This document shows, piece by piece, positions 10,471-18,754 of a stretch of DNA of 23,919 nt (position 1 is the first letter of the stretch; the number at the start of each line of letters is the position of its first letter). The stretch is from a virus: positions 1 through 23,919 of IMG/VR virus record IMGVR_UViG_3300040958_000036, one strand, 5' to 3'. A program made the position numbers and the translations under genes. The notes under the pieces are model-generated. The model was not told the DNA's origin and made no database searches. It saw only the letters and a program-made list of their open reading frames with translations.

Positions 10471-11080
10471 GTGGGAAAGAGCAGAGAAAAGGTTCGGGGC
10501 TATGGGGTCAACAGACCTGAAGGAAGCAAAGAAGCGGGTCAGGGCGCATCTGGTGGATCCTCTGCTGCGATTGGGGCTGCGTCGGCCATCGGGAATGACG
10601 GTTAGGCAGTTCGATGAAATGGTCGATGAGCTGTGTGGGCGGTTGTCCTACATGACGGCATTGAACCTGGACGCCTTGGCAGAACAGGCAGCAGTGCGAC
10701 CTAGTGGCCGGGATGGGTCGCGGTTTCCGATTGCGGCCAAGATCCTCGCATGGGCGGCGGAGATCCAAAGGCCGGAGGATACCGCCTCGCCCCTAATGAT
10801 TGCAGTGTTTTCCGGGCCGATCGGTCAGGAGGCAGTGGCAGAAGATTGGGCACCTGAATTGCTGTCGCATATACGAAAGTTCCGGACATGGCCAAAGTCA
10901 CCAGACTTGGCCGCCATTAAGGGGCGGGCTGATGATGCGCGGCGCAGGATTGCCAAGGCGCAGGAACTGGCGGGCCGTGGTTTTGTTGCCTCGCCAGAAG
11001 ACCAGAGGCTGAAAGAGATGCGTGGCAAGGCGGCTCAAAGGTGCCGCCGAATTCTGCAGGAAATTGAGGTGCAGCAATGA
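10463..11080 (+). CDS. Hypothetical protein in the lambda-P position, 205 aa
   Basis: Unrecognised. It starts with GTG at 10463 (VDKWERAEKRFGAMG); an ATG at 10502 (MGSTDLKEAKKR) is a possible alternative. The protein is helical and basic, with AKKRVRAHLVDPLLRLGLRR, QFDEMVDELCGRLSYMTAL, and a C-terminal helix array (GRADDARRRIAKAQELAGRG). No ATPase or nuclease motif is visible. Its position directly after the candidate origin and the DUF1376-like gene is where phages often keep a helicase loader or replication accessory, but this is inference by position only. The stop overlaps the next gene by 4 nt. Confidence 0.68.
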   Translation: MDKWERAEKRFGAMGSTDLKEAKKRVRAHLVDPLLRLGLRRPSGMTVRQFDEMVDELCGRLSYMTALNLDALAEQAAVRPSGRDGSRFPIAAKILAWAAEIQRPEDTASPLMIAVFSGPIGQEAVAEDWAPELLSHIRKFRTWPKSPDLAAIKGRADDARRRIAKAQELAGRGFVASPEDQRLKEMRGKAAQRCRRILQEIEVQQ

Positions 11081-11856
11081 ATGAGCAGGTGGTGATTGTA
11101 ACCTCCGCTGGGGTGGCCCGGTTGCAGGATGAGGCAGCGCGCATTGCAGAGATCAGGGCGCGAGGCTGTGTACCTGTTGAATGCGGTCCAGAGATACCGA
11201 TGGCCCCAGGCCGAGGGCCAATGATGCGCTTCACGCCGCGCGAGATGCGCCAGACCGAATGTGGCGGCTTTGTCTCGGTCAAGACTGGCGAGGCGGGCCG
11301 GGATGCGGCACGGGTTGCAGATGCGTTCGATGCGATGGAGCGGGCTTCACTAAAGGCGCATCGGGCGGCAGAGGTCAGGCGGGCCTCGGCTGGACAGGAA
11401 CCGCAGGCCTATAGCGCATTGTTCACGCCGGGGCAGATCAGCGCGGCGCGCGACTATGCGGCGCTGGTCGAGCGGGTCACAGCGTCGGGCGTCAAATGTT
11501 CGTCTCTTGAGGCTGTTCATTCCGGCGGTGCCGGTGGTGGTGATCGAGAGGCTGCGATCTTTCGGGACTTCCAGAGATTGCGGGCTTTGCATCGCCGCAT
11601 TGGCGATGGGCTGGCAAAGGAGGTTAGACGCATCCGGCCATCAAAGAATGGTGGGGTGAAGCGCCGGGCCATCTATGTTCGTCGGTTGGTCGATATGGTT
11701 TGTCTGGGTGACATGTCAATTCTTCAGGTTCTTCATTCGCATGGATGGTCAAAAGATGGTGGCGCATCAAAGGCTTTACGGCTGTCTCTCTGTTCGGCTC
11801 TTGATCGAATGCAGGGATATGATTTGGCCAAAATGAAAAAGGGTGTTGACACTTAA
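11077..11856 (+). CDS. Last early/middle gene, possible late-gene regulator, 259 aa
   Basis: Unrecognised. The N-terminal third contains VPVECGPEIPMAPGRGPMMR and an Arg-rich FTPREMRQTECGGFVS. The middle (FTPGQISAARDYAALVERV) and C-terminal helices (RRLVDMVCLGDMSILQVLHS, then HGWSKDGGASKALRL) look like a DNA-binding helix-turn-helix near residues 205-245. It is the final gene before the promoter-terminator pair and the late genes, the position of lambda Q, so a late transcription activator or antiterminator is a reasonable hypothesis. No homology is claimed. Confidence 0.68.
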   Translation: MNEQVVIVTSAGVARLQDEAARIAEIRARGCVPVECGPEIPMAPGRGPMMRFTPREMRQTECGGFVSVKTGEAGRDAARVADAFDAMERASLKAHRAAEVRRASAGQEPQAYSALFTPGQISAARDYAALVERVTASGVKCSSLEAVHSGGAGGGDREAAIFRDFQRLRALHRRIGDGLAKEVRRIRPSKNGGVKRRAIYVRRLVDMVCLGDMSILQVLHSHGWSKDGGASKALRLSLCSALDRMQGYDLAKMKKGVDT

Positions 11857-11876
11857 CCCACCCGCAGAGCATGAAT
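11846..11876 (+). promoter_or_regulatory. Possible late promoter
   Basis: A perfect TTGACA (11846-11851) lies inside the end of the 11077 gene. A weak -10 (GCATGA or ATGAAT) follows at 17-19 nt. A start near 11880 would be followed at once by the terminator at 11891. Confidence 0.4.
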
Positions 11877-11890
11877 AGTGCATCATCTAC

Positions 11891-11923
11891 AAAAGCGCCC
11901 ACGGGAAACTGGCGGGCGCTTTT
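11891..11923. terminator. Strong terminator before the late genes
   Basis: AAAAGCGCCC (11891-11900) and GGGCGCTTTT (11914-11923) are perfect 10-bp arms with a 13-nt loop. The structure can act in both directions. It separates the early/middle operon from the terminase-linked HNH gene. Confidence 0.8.
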
Positions 11924-11959
11924 GCGTTGGTGGCTTTCAAACAGAGTTGGGATTACCCG

Positions 11960-12340
11960 ATGGCGCGACTAAAGATCTGCGTTGCTGCAGGTTGTGATGA
12001 GTTCGCATTGCCTGGGCTGTCGCATTGCGAAGAGCACGAGGCTGCGCGCAAGGCAAAGCTGAAGACGCGGCGCGCGGTGGCGCAGACCTCGCCAGCGGCC
12101 ATTGCGGCTCGGCGTTTGTATGCAGATCCGAAATGGAAAGCCGCGCGACTGGTTCACTTGCGCGCCAATCCGATCTGCGCTGATTGCGATGAGCTGGGCG
12201 TGGTCGAGGCGGCAACGGATGTGGATCACATCATGCCGCACAAAGGCGATCGAAAACTGTTTTGGGATCGCAAGAATTGGCAGAGCCTTTGCCACTCTTG
12301 TCACAGCCGCAAGACCGCGCGTGAGGTGTTCCACCGATAA
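11960..12340 (+). CDS. HNH endonuclease of the packaging module, 126 aa
   Basis: HNH nuclease of the type found beside terminase genes in HK97-like phages, where it assists the large terminase in cutting DNA at cos. The zinc knuckle is C73-x2-C76 with C111-x2-C114. The core DVDHIMPHKGD gives D89-H90, and N106 and H115 complete the HNH set (NWQSLCHSCHSRKT). An additional N-terminal Cys/His cluster (C7, C12, C23, H26) may bind a second zinc. The start is set at 11960 (MARLKICVAAG); an upstream in-frame ATG at 11927 would overlap the tail of the terminator. It is followed by a 109-nt gap and the small terminase gene. Confidence 0.9.
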   Translation: MARLKICVAAGCDEFALPGLSHCEEHEAARKAKLKTRRAVAQTSPAAIAARRLYADPKWKAARLVHLRANPICADCDELGVVEAATDVDHIMPHKGDRKLFWDRKNWQSLCHSCHSRKTAREVFHR

Positions 12341-12449
12341 GGGGGGTATCTCAAAACTGAGGCCCCACAATACAAACCGGACGGATAACCTTTTTTTACG
12401 CGACCGGGAAATTGGAGAGAAAAACCCACTTTGAGAGGAGGGATGAGAA
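12341..12449 (+). other. HNH-terminase gap, candidate cos region
   Basis: No gene. It contains a small composite hairpin near the start (GGGG..CTCA/TGAG..CCCC, about 12341-12366), a seven-T run at 12391-12397, and repeated ACCGG/CCGG blocks. It ends in AGGAGGG, the ribosome site of the small terminase gene. In HK97-type phages the cos site usually lies near this boundary, but none can be proven here. Confidence 0.35.
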
Positions 12450-12908
12450 ATGAAGGGACGCAAGCCGGATCTGCAAAATGTCATCCCCATGAAGGGGGAT
12501 ATCCAAAGAGAAATACCGGCGGCGCCGGACTTCATGGATGATCTCGCCCGTGATGTCTGGGATGAGCTGGTGCCGGAACTGGTGAAGAAAGAACGGATGG
12601 AACTGCTCTTCAAATATCAGTTTGCGAGCTACTGCGTGGCGGTGTCAAATTTCATTTCCTCTACCAATACGGTGGCGATGGAAGGCCAGTTTTATGACAC
12701 TGGCAAGGGGCGCAACGGCAATCAAAAGCGCAAGCATCCAGCGCTGACATTGCAGGAAACGGCAGCAAACACGATGCGGAGAGAGGCTGCTCTGTTTGGT
12801 TTGAGCCCAGTGGATGAGGCGCGGCTGGGGGCTGGAAGCCAAGGCGAGTTGTTTCATCAAGTAATGGCGCAGCTGAATAAACCTACTGGAACCAATGGAA
12901 CCGATTGA
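12450..12908 (+). CDS. Terminase small subunit, P27 type
   Basis: DNA-recognition subunit of the packaging motor, 152 aa, the typical length for the P27 family. The N terminus MKGRKPDLQNVIPMKGD and the segment PDFMDDLARDVWDELVPELV are characteristic of that family. So is the C-terminal ALTLQETAANTMRREAALFG, followed by LSPVDEARLG. Family members bind the packaging site and hand DNA to the large subunit. A strong AGGAGGG ribosome site precedes the ATG. Its end overlaps the large subunit start by 14 nt. Confidence 0.9.
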   Translation: MKGRKPDLQNVIPMKGDIQREIPAAPDFMDDLARDVWDELVPELVKKERMELLFKYQFASYCVAVSNFISSTNTVAMEGQFYDTGKGRNGNQKRKHPALTLQETAANTMRREAALFGLSPVDEARLGAGSQGELFHQVMAQLNKPTGTNGTD

Positions 12909-14562
12909 CCACCCTGTCAGCCGCTATGCGCTGGGGGTTGTTGAGGGGGATCTGGTTGCGGGCGATCTGGTGCGGATGGCCTGCGAGCGCCACCTGATGG
13001 ACCTGGAAACCGGCGCTGATCGCGGGTTGTACTTTGACTGTCAGGCAGCCAGCCGGATTATCAACTGGGGTGGCATGCTGCAGCACACCACGGGGCCGAT
13101 GGCAGGCCAGCCGTTGAAGCTGGAGCCTTGGCAGGAGTTCCGCCATGGGTCTGTCTTTGGTTGGAAGCGATCAGAAACTGGCCTGCGCCGGTTCCAGTCG
13201 ACCTATCACCAGGTGGGCAAGAAGAACGGCAAAACCACCGATACTGCGGTGCCGATGCTCTACACGCAGTTGTTTGATGGTGAGGCCGCGCCGCAGGGAT
13301 ACTGCGCCGCGACCACAAAGAACCAGGCGGGGCTGCTGTTCAAAGAGATGAAGCGGATGATCAAGCGATCGCCGCTTCTGCGTGAATTCATGGATGTCTC
13401 GCGCACCGCGATCGAGACGAACCAAACAGACGGGCTGATTGCTTGTCTGAGCCGGGACGGTGATTCCTCGGATGGGATTAACCCCAGCTTTCTGGCGCGC
13501 GACGAAATGCACCGCTGGACCGATCGCGAACTGGCGGACACGATTGTTGAGAGCATGATCGCACGTGCGCAGCCGATCGATTGGGTGATCACCACGGCGG
13601 GGCAGGACCGCGCATCGCTCTGCGGTGAGCTGCGCGACTATGGTGAAAGTGTACTGCGCGGCGGCGTCGAGGATGATGCCTTTTTTGGCTACATCGCAGA
13701 GCCGCCCGCAGATTGTGATCCGGCGGATCCGCAGTTCTGGGCCATGGGCAATCCCAATCTGGGGGTGAGTAAAAAGATTGATGCGATGCAGTCCACGCTG
13801 AAAAAGGCGCTGGCGATCGCAGGGCGCATGCCCAACTTCAAGCGCTTTCATTTGAACCTCTGGACTGAAGGGGCAGAGACCTGGATTGCGCGGGATATCT
13901 GGGACAAGGGCATGGCCAGCGCGCCGTTTGACATTGAAAGCCTATTTGGCCGCAAGGCCTGGGTTGGGTTGGATCTATCAAACAAGATCGACACTACGGC
14001 GATTGTGATCGCGGTCCCGGTGGACGGGCTGATCTACCTGGTTGCCTTCACCTTCCTGCCGGAGGGGCCCAAGGGGTTTATCCAGCGGGCGCAGTCGGAA
14101 AAGCGGGAATATGTCGGCTGGCGCGATCAGGGCTGGCTGGAGGTCCACAAGGGGGGCACCATTGATGAGGATGAGTTGGCCACGCGGCTGGAATGGATCC
14201 GCCAGCACTTTGACCTGCAAGAGGTGGCCTATGATCCCTGGGGCATGAAGTACCTGGCCGACAAGCTGGACAAGCGCCGGTTCCCGATGGTGGAACACCG
14301 GCAGGGCTATCAGTCCATGTCAAACCCGATGAAGCGGTTTGAAGAGAAGGTCATGGAAAACAGGATCCGTCACGGCGGCAATCCAATGCTGGCTTGGCAG
14401 GTTGGCAATGTTCACCGGGATGAGGATGCCTCGGAGAATGTGAAGCCAAACAAAAAGAAATCATCGGGCCGGATCGATGCGGCGGTGGCTGCGATCATGG
14501 CGCTGGGGCGCGCCGAGGCGGGCGAACAGAAACGCAAAGCGCGGGAAGTCGAGGTAGTATGA
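12895..14562 (+). CDS. Terminase large subunit, HK97 type
   Basis: ATPase/nuclease of the DNA packaging motor, 555 aa, close to the family norm. Visible parts: an N-terminal LEPWQEFRHGSVFGW adenine-binding region, Walker A VGKKNGKTT (107-115), Walker B FLARDEMHRW (D203-E204), and a C-terminal RuvC-like nuclease with D360 (WVGLDLSNKID), D447 (AYDPWG) and D528 (GRIDAA). It works with the portal to pump DNA into the prohead and cuts concatemers. The start at 12895 overlaps the small subunit; its stop overlaps the portal start by 4 nt. Confidence 0.95.
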   Translation: MEPIDHPVSRYALGVVEGDLVAGDLVRMACERHLMDLETGADRGLYFDCQAASRIINWGGMLQHTTGPMAGQPLKLEPWQEFRHGSVFGWKRSETGLRRFQSTYHQVGKKNGKTTDTAVPMLYTQLFDGEAAPQGYCAATTKNQAGLLFKEMKRMIKRSPLLREFMDVSRTAIETNQTDGLIACLSRDGDSSDGINPSFLARDEMHRWTDRELADTIVESMIARAQPIDWVITTAGQDRASLCGELRDYGESVLRGGVEDDAFFGYIAEPPADCDPADPQFWAMGNPNLGVSKKIDAMQSTLKKALAIAGRMPNFKRFHLNLWTEGAETWIARDIWDKGMASAPFDIESLFGRKAWVGLDLSNKIDTTAIVIAVPVDGLIYLVAFTFLPEGPKGFIQRAQSEKREYVGWRDQGWLEVHKGGTIDEDELATRLEWIRQHFDLQEVAYDPWGMKYLADKLDKRRFPMVEHRQGYQSMSNPMKRFEEKVMENRIRHGGNPMLAWQVGNVHRDEDASENVKPNKKKSSGRIDAAVAAIMALGRAEAGEQKRKAREVEVV

Positions 14563-15839
14563 AATTCTTTGGTTGGGATCTTTCGCGCGGTTCAGATGAG
14601 ACTGTTGTGCAGCGGGTAGAGCCGCCTGTGATCTCTGCCGAGGCTGCTAGCTCTGGCAGTATGACGCCAGAGCCTTGGCTGTCCGATATCGGTTGGGGCG
14701 GATCTGGTGGGCGGTTGGCCAAGCATCTGCCGCGCATCTCGTCCCAGCGGGGTGAACAGCATGCGACGGTGTTTGCCTGCTGCAACAATATCGCCGGTGA
14801 TCTGTCCAAGGTGCCCCTTAAAATCTGGCAGCGCAAAGGCGATGGGCAAGAGGTGCGGGTGCGGGATCATCCGGCGGCCTATCTGCTGAATGTCGAGGCT
14901 TCGGACGGGGTGCCGGCCAAGGTGATGCGCCTGGGCCTGATCTACGCCTGGGCACTGCGTGGCAATAGCTACGCTTACGGCCCGCGCGATGGCGGCGGCG
15001 AGCTGGAGCTGATCGAGGTGATCAATCAGGACAGCTGCACCATACTGCGCTCTGGCCGGTCTCGGTTTTACGATTTTACCGATGGGGCTGGTGTGCAGCG
15101 GCGCGTGGCCAGCCGGTCAATGGTGCATCTGCGCTATCTGGCGCTGGACGGCTGGACGGGGCGCTCGCCTTTGCAGGTTGCCTCTGAAAGCGTTGGGCTG
15201 GCCTTTGCGGGGCAAGAGGCGGCGGGGCGGTCTGTTTCTGGCGCCCATGCCAAGGCCTTTCTGAAACTTGGCGAAAGCTATGAAGATGATGAGGCGCGGA
15301 CGCGCAATGCCCGCCGTCTGAAAAACCACATCACCAATCCCAACTCGGATGGCATTCCGGTGCTGGGACCAGATGACGATATCAAGAGCCTGGATCTGAC
15401 TGCGGCAGATCAGGAGCTACTGGCCAGCCGCAAGTTTGACCGCGAGCAACTGGCCGCGATCTACCGAATGCCACCGAGCAAATTGCAGATGCTGGAAAAC
15501 GGCGTGAAGGCAAATGGCGAGCAGCAGGCGATCGACTATCTGACGGATTGTCTGCTGCATTGGTCGGGTCTGGCAGAGGAAGCGCTGGCCATGTCGGTGC
15601 TGACGCGGGGGGAGCGTGAGAGCGGGATGTTCCTGCGCCATGACTTCGGTGCGCTGTTGCAGCCCACGATCAAAAACCAGATCGAGGCCGTTACCAAGGC
15701 GGTTGGCGGGCCGATCTATACCCCAAATGAGGGGCGTCAAAAGGTTGGTCTGCCGCCCACTGCGGATGGCAACACTATGAACCCTGCGCCCAACATGACC
15801 CGCGAGGACGCGCCGAAACCAAAAGGAAAAGAGCAATGA
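14559..15839 (+). CDS. Portal protein, HK97 family
   Basis: Dodecameric portal at the unique capsid vertex, 426 aa. Typical family segments are visible: ATVFACCNNIAGDLSKVPLK near the N terminus, LRLGLIYAWALRGNSYAYG-like core text (here VMRLGLIYAWALRGNSYAYG), LRYLALDGWTGRSPLQVA, and REQLAAIYRMPPSKLQML with a DCLLHW helix. The C terminus is Pro/Lys-rich and probably disordered. It follows the large terminase with an ATGA overlap and precedes the protease, the standard HK97 order. Confidence 0.93.
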   Translation: MKFFGWDLSRGSDETVVQRVEPPVISAEAASSGSMTPEPWLSDIGWGGSGGRLAKHLPRISSQRGEQHATVFACCNNIAGDLSKVPLKIWQRKGDGQEVRVRDHPAAYLLNVEASDGVPAKVMRLGLIYAWALRGNSYAYGPRDGGGELELIEVINQDSCTILRSGRSRFYDFTDGAGVQRRVASRSMVHLRYLALDGWTGRSPLQVASESVGLAFAGQEAAGRSVSGAHAKAFLKLGESYEDDEARTRNARRLKNHITNPNSDGIPVLGPDDDIKSLDLTAADQELLASRKFDREQLAAIYRMPPSKLQMLENGVKANGEQQAIDYLTDCLLHWSGLAEEALAMSVLTRGERESGMFLRHDFGALLQPTIKNQIEAVTKAVGGPIYTPNEGRQKVGLPPTADGNTMNPAPNMTREDAPKPKGKEQ

Positions 15840-16759
15840 CAGAGACCACAATTGCGGCGCTGGTTGGCGCGGCACCGCTGGCGATTGCCGAGCATGGCTT
15901 GCCTATGCTGGCCATGGATCTGCCCGGGGATGAAGCTGTGGCGCCGATCGAGATCTCGGCCCTGGATGGTGAGGCAATCCAGTTTGAACGCGGTCAGCGG
16001 TTTGCGGTGCATCGTGGGGTGGCCTTTGTGCCGGTGCGGGGCGTGTTGACACCAAATTCTGCCATGCTGGAGCGCTATCTGGGCTGGGCCACCTATCACG
16101 GGTTGGCAGAAACCATGGCGGCAGTCACTGCCAGCGATGAGGTGCAGGCCACGGTGATGTTGTTTGACACGCCGGGCGGCTCAGTGATGGGCATTCAGGC
16201 CGCAGTGCAGGCGGTTCGCGCGGCAGTCTCGGTCAAGCCGGTGCATGGCTTGGTGCATCCGTTGGCGGCCTCGGCAGGCTACTGGCTGGCCAGCCAGTGC
16301 AGCGATTTGAGCGCCACCCCTGGCTCCTGGGTTGGCTCGGTTGGGACCATGGCCACAATGGCTCAACCAATGCAGCCGGGATCCGGTGGCGATCAAGTCT
16401 TTATTCAGACCTCTGCCCATGCCGGGGCCAAGCGGCCTGACCCGTCAACAGATGAGGGTAAACAACTGACCCAGATGCGCCTGGATGAAATGGAAGGCGA
16501 ATTCCTGGCGGGGGTTTCCGAGGGGCGCAAAATTGCAGTTGAAGACCTCCCTGGGCGGATGAGCCGAACGGATAATGTCGAGGATGGTGGCGACGTGTTT
16601 TGGGGCGCGGATGCCATCAGCCGCGGACTGGTTGATGCAGAAGAAACCCTGCCTGACTTTCTGGCCCGTATTGGCGGGCTTTATGCGCCCAAGCCTCGGG
16701 GTAAAACACGCGCTGCAATGGCGCTGGCAGAAGCGGCTCAGGCCCAAGCCTCTCTTTAG
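15836..16759 (+). CDS. S49-type head maturation protease
   Basis: SppA/protein-C-like serine peptidase, 307 aa, expected to process the prohead. Motifs: FDTPGGSVMG (110-119), HPLAASAGYWLAS with the likely nucleophile S146, and WVGSVGTM (165-172), followed by a helical C-terminal part. In phage members of family S49 the serine of the A-S-A-G-Y motif is catalytic and pairs with a lysine, which I cannot fix by eye. Position between portal and capsid supports the call. The start overlaps the portal stop by 4 nt. The Ala/Gln-rich C terminus (MALAEAAQAQASL) may be a scaffolding or cleavage tail. Confidence 0.9.
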   Translation: MTETTIAALVGAAPLAIAEHGLPMLAMDLPGDEAVAPIEISALDGEAIQFERGQRFAVHRGVAFVPVRGVLTPNSAMLERYLGWATYHGLAETMAAVTASDEVQATVMLFDTPGGSVMGIQAAVQAVRAAVSVKPVHGLVHPLAASAGYWLASQCSDLSATPGSWVGSVGTMATMAQPMQPGSGGDQVFIQTSAHAGAKRPDPSTDEGKQLTQMRLDEMEGEFLAGVSEGRKIAVEDLPGRMSRTDNVEDGGDVFWGADAISRGLVDAEETLPDFLARIGGLYAPKPRGKTRAAMALAEAAQAQASL

Positions 16760-16825
16760 AAAACACTGAAAACCACCGGCAATTTTGCCTGTGTTCACCT
16801 CGCGCATTTGCGGCGGGGCCAATTG

Positions 16826-16843
16826 GGCTGCGCATTCGCAGCC
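16826..16843 (+). other. Hairpin before the capsid gene
   Basis: GGCTGCG/CGCAGCC with a CATT loop, followed by only TTTCC. It lies in the 111-nt gap 16760-16870 with a small GGCAA/TTGCC palindrome upstream. It is more likely an mRNA 5' stabiliser or processing stem than a terminator. Confidence 0.45.
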
Positions 16844-16870
16844 TTTCCATGACTGAAAAGGAAAACCAAC

Positions 16871-18169
16871 ATGGATATCAATGATCTGCGCCGCATGCTG
16901 AAAGCGGCGGCTGAAACCATGGGAACCACGGCGCAGGCGCTGGATGATTTGGAAGCCAGCGGCACTGCCGAGGCCAGCGCGATCGAGGCGGCGACTGCTG
17001 CCTTTGATGCGGCCAAGGCGGAATTTGAAGGCCTGAAGGTGCGGGTTGCACGGGCCGAGGATGTCGAGGCCGCCAAAGCCAGCACGGCTGGATCTGAGCT
17101 GAACCCTGGCGGTGTCTCCCCTCTGCCGGGGCAGGTTGCCAAGGCCGATGATAAGGGCGCTGATACTGGCCTGATGGTGGCGGCGCTGGCCAATGCCAAG
17201 GGCAACAAGGATCAGGCTGTCACGTTCCTTGAGGCCGAGGGGCACAGCGGTATTGCTGCCACCCTATCCGGTGCCAGCGATGGCGCAGGGGGGATCCTGA
17301 TCCCACGGGCGCAAAGCACTGTTCTGATTAATCTGCTGACCCCGCGCGTTGTTGTGCGTAAGCTGGGCGCACGGGTGCAGGATATGCCTGCGGGCAAGCT
17401 GCGCATGGGGCGTGTCGCCTCGGCCCCAACGGCGGGCTACATCGGGGAAAACGCCCCGATTGTTGAAAGTGAACCCAGCTTTGACAAGGTGGATCAGGAT
17501 TTCAAAACTCTGACCGCGCTGGTGCCGATCGGCAATGCGCTGTTGTCGCATTCCAGCGCCAGCGTTGGGGCCACGGTACGGGATCTGCTGCTGGACTATA
17601 TGGCGTTGCGCGAGGATCTGGCGTTCATTCGCGGTGATGGCACCGGCGAAACCCCCAAGGGTCTGCGCAACTGGTGCCTGCCTGGCAACGTCCGTCTTGC
17701 GCTGGCCAATACGGTTGCGGTGGTTGAAACTAATCTGCGCTGGATGGTGAGCGTGGTGGAGGATGCCAATGTGGCCATGCAGCAGCCTGGCTGGATCATG
17801 CGCGGCGCGACAAAGCATTTCCTGGCCAGTCTGCGCGATCCATCGGGGGCGAAAATGTACCCTTCGATCGAGGCCAGCAATACGCTGCATGGCTACCCGA
17901 TTGAGACCACCTCGCAGGTGCCGAACAATCTGGGCACGGGCAATGACACCGAAATTACCTTTGCCGACTTTGGTGAGATCATGATTGGCGACGATCAGGA
18001 AATCCGGGTGGCGTCTTCCACTGAGGCCTCGTTTGTGGATGTTGGTGGTAATACGATCTCGGCCTTTCAGCGGGATCTGACCTTGATGCGGGCGGTCTCG
18101 CGTCATGACCTCGCCCCTGCCCATGATGAGGCGATCTCGGTGCTGACTGGCACCAGCTGGGGTCTCTAA
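16871..18169 (+). CDS. Major capsid protein, HK97 family
   Basis: HK97-fold capsid protein, 432 aa. The N-terminal ~100 residues are a helical, Ala/Glu-rich delta-like scaffolding domain (AQALDDLEASGTAEASAIEA). The fold proper begins around AGGILIPRAQSTVLINLL, followed by typical strands (GKLRMGRVASAPTAGYIGEN), the spine helix (SVGATVRDLLLDYMALREDL), and the P-domain end (GEIMIGDDQEIRVASSTEAS). The scaffolding part is probably removed by the upstream S49 protease; the exact cut site is not visible. A strong terminator follows at 18195, separating the capsid from the connector genes and matching its high-dose product. Confidence 0.95.
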   Translation: MDINDLRRMLKAAAETMGTTAQALDDLEASGTAEASAIEAATAAFDAAKAEFEGLKVRVARAEDVEAAKASTAGSELNPGGVSPLPGQVAKADDKGADTGLMVAALANAKGNKDQAVTFLEAEGHSGIAATLSGASDGAGGILIPRAQSTVLINLLTPRVVVRKLGARVQDMPAGKLRMGRVASAPTAGYIGENAPIVESEPSFDKVDQDFKTLTALVPIGNALLSHSSASVGATVRDLLLDYMALREDLAFIRGDGTGETPKGLRNWCLPGNVRLALANTVAVVETNLRWMVSVVEDANVAMQQPGWIMRGATKHFLASLRDPSGAKMYPSIEASNTLHGYPIETTSQVPNNLGTGNDTEITFADFGEIMIGDDQEIRVASSTEASFVDVGGNTISAFQRDLTLMRAVSRHDLAPAHDEAISVLTGTSWGL

Positions 18170-18194
18170 ACCCCTCTGAACAGCACGACAATCG

Positions 18195-18223
18195 GGGCGG
18201 CCTAGCGGTCGCCCTTTTCTTTT
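18195..18223 (+). terminator. Terminator after the capsid gene
   Basis: GGGCGGCC (18195-18202) and GGTCGCCC (18207-18214) pair with one G-U, a 4-nt loop TAGC, and a TTTTCTTTT tail. Partial termination here would make capsid mRNA more abundant than that of downstream genes. Confidence 0.8.
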
Positions 18224-18244
18224 CCTGAGATTTGGAGACGTGAG

Positions 18245-18742
18245 ATGGCACGACATATCGTGAAATTCCTTGCGGGATATTCCCGCTACAACAAAGGCGA
18301 AACTGCAGCTTTTGATGAAGAGAAGGCAAAGCAACTTTGCGCTGGAAAGTCCCCAGTTGCAGAGATGGTTGGGCCGGTGAAAGAAACCAGCTCGCTGAGC
18401 CAATCTGTGGCGGCTGTGATCGGTTCCATGTCCACTGAAGATATTGATCTGCTTGACCGCGAGCGCGAAGAGCTGACCCTGGCTGGCAAGAATATTGCCG
18501 ACCAGTTGGCCAGCTTAGATCGCCGAGAACAGGAGCTGGCGGCTGGCGTGTCTGGCCTTGAGGATCGTGAGCGGGATCTGGCGGCGCGTGAATTGGCACT
18601 GACTGAGCGCGCGCGAGAGATCGAGGCCGCCGAGGTTTCCAATGCAGATCCGGCACCTGCGGATAAAGCCGAAAGTGAAGCCTCAGCGGAAGCCAAAGGC
18701 AAGACGCCGGGTGCCCCTCCAAAGCAGGGCGCGAAGTCGTAG
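18245..18742 (+). CDS. Coiled-coil accessory head protein, 165 aa
   Basis: Hypothetical protein between capsid and connector. The N-terminal 40 residues (HIVKFLAGYSRYNKGETAAF) resemble small domains found in accessory head proteins encoded next to phage capsid genes. Residues 68-130 form a strong, highly charged coiled coil (DLLDREREELTLAGKNIADQ, then LEDRERDLAARELALTERAR). The C-terminal 35 residues are low complexity (Ala/Glu/Lys/Pro). Possible roles are a capsid accessory or head-fibre component; the call is by position and architecture only. Confidence 0.72.
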   Translation: MARHIVKFLAGYSRYNKGETAAFDEEKAKQLCAGKSPVAEMVGPVKETSSLSQSVAAVIGSMSTEDIDLLDREREELTLAGKNIADQLASLDRREQELAAGVSGLEDRERDLAARELALTERAREIEAAEVSNADPAPADKAESEASAEAKGKTPGAPPKQGAKS

Positions 18743-18754
18743 GGAGCGCGGGAT

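Noticed and set aside
17264-18403. 379-residue minus-strand open frame
   Set aside because: Antisense shadow of the capsid gene and the next gene; His/Arg/Gln-rich product and no ribosome site.
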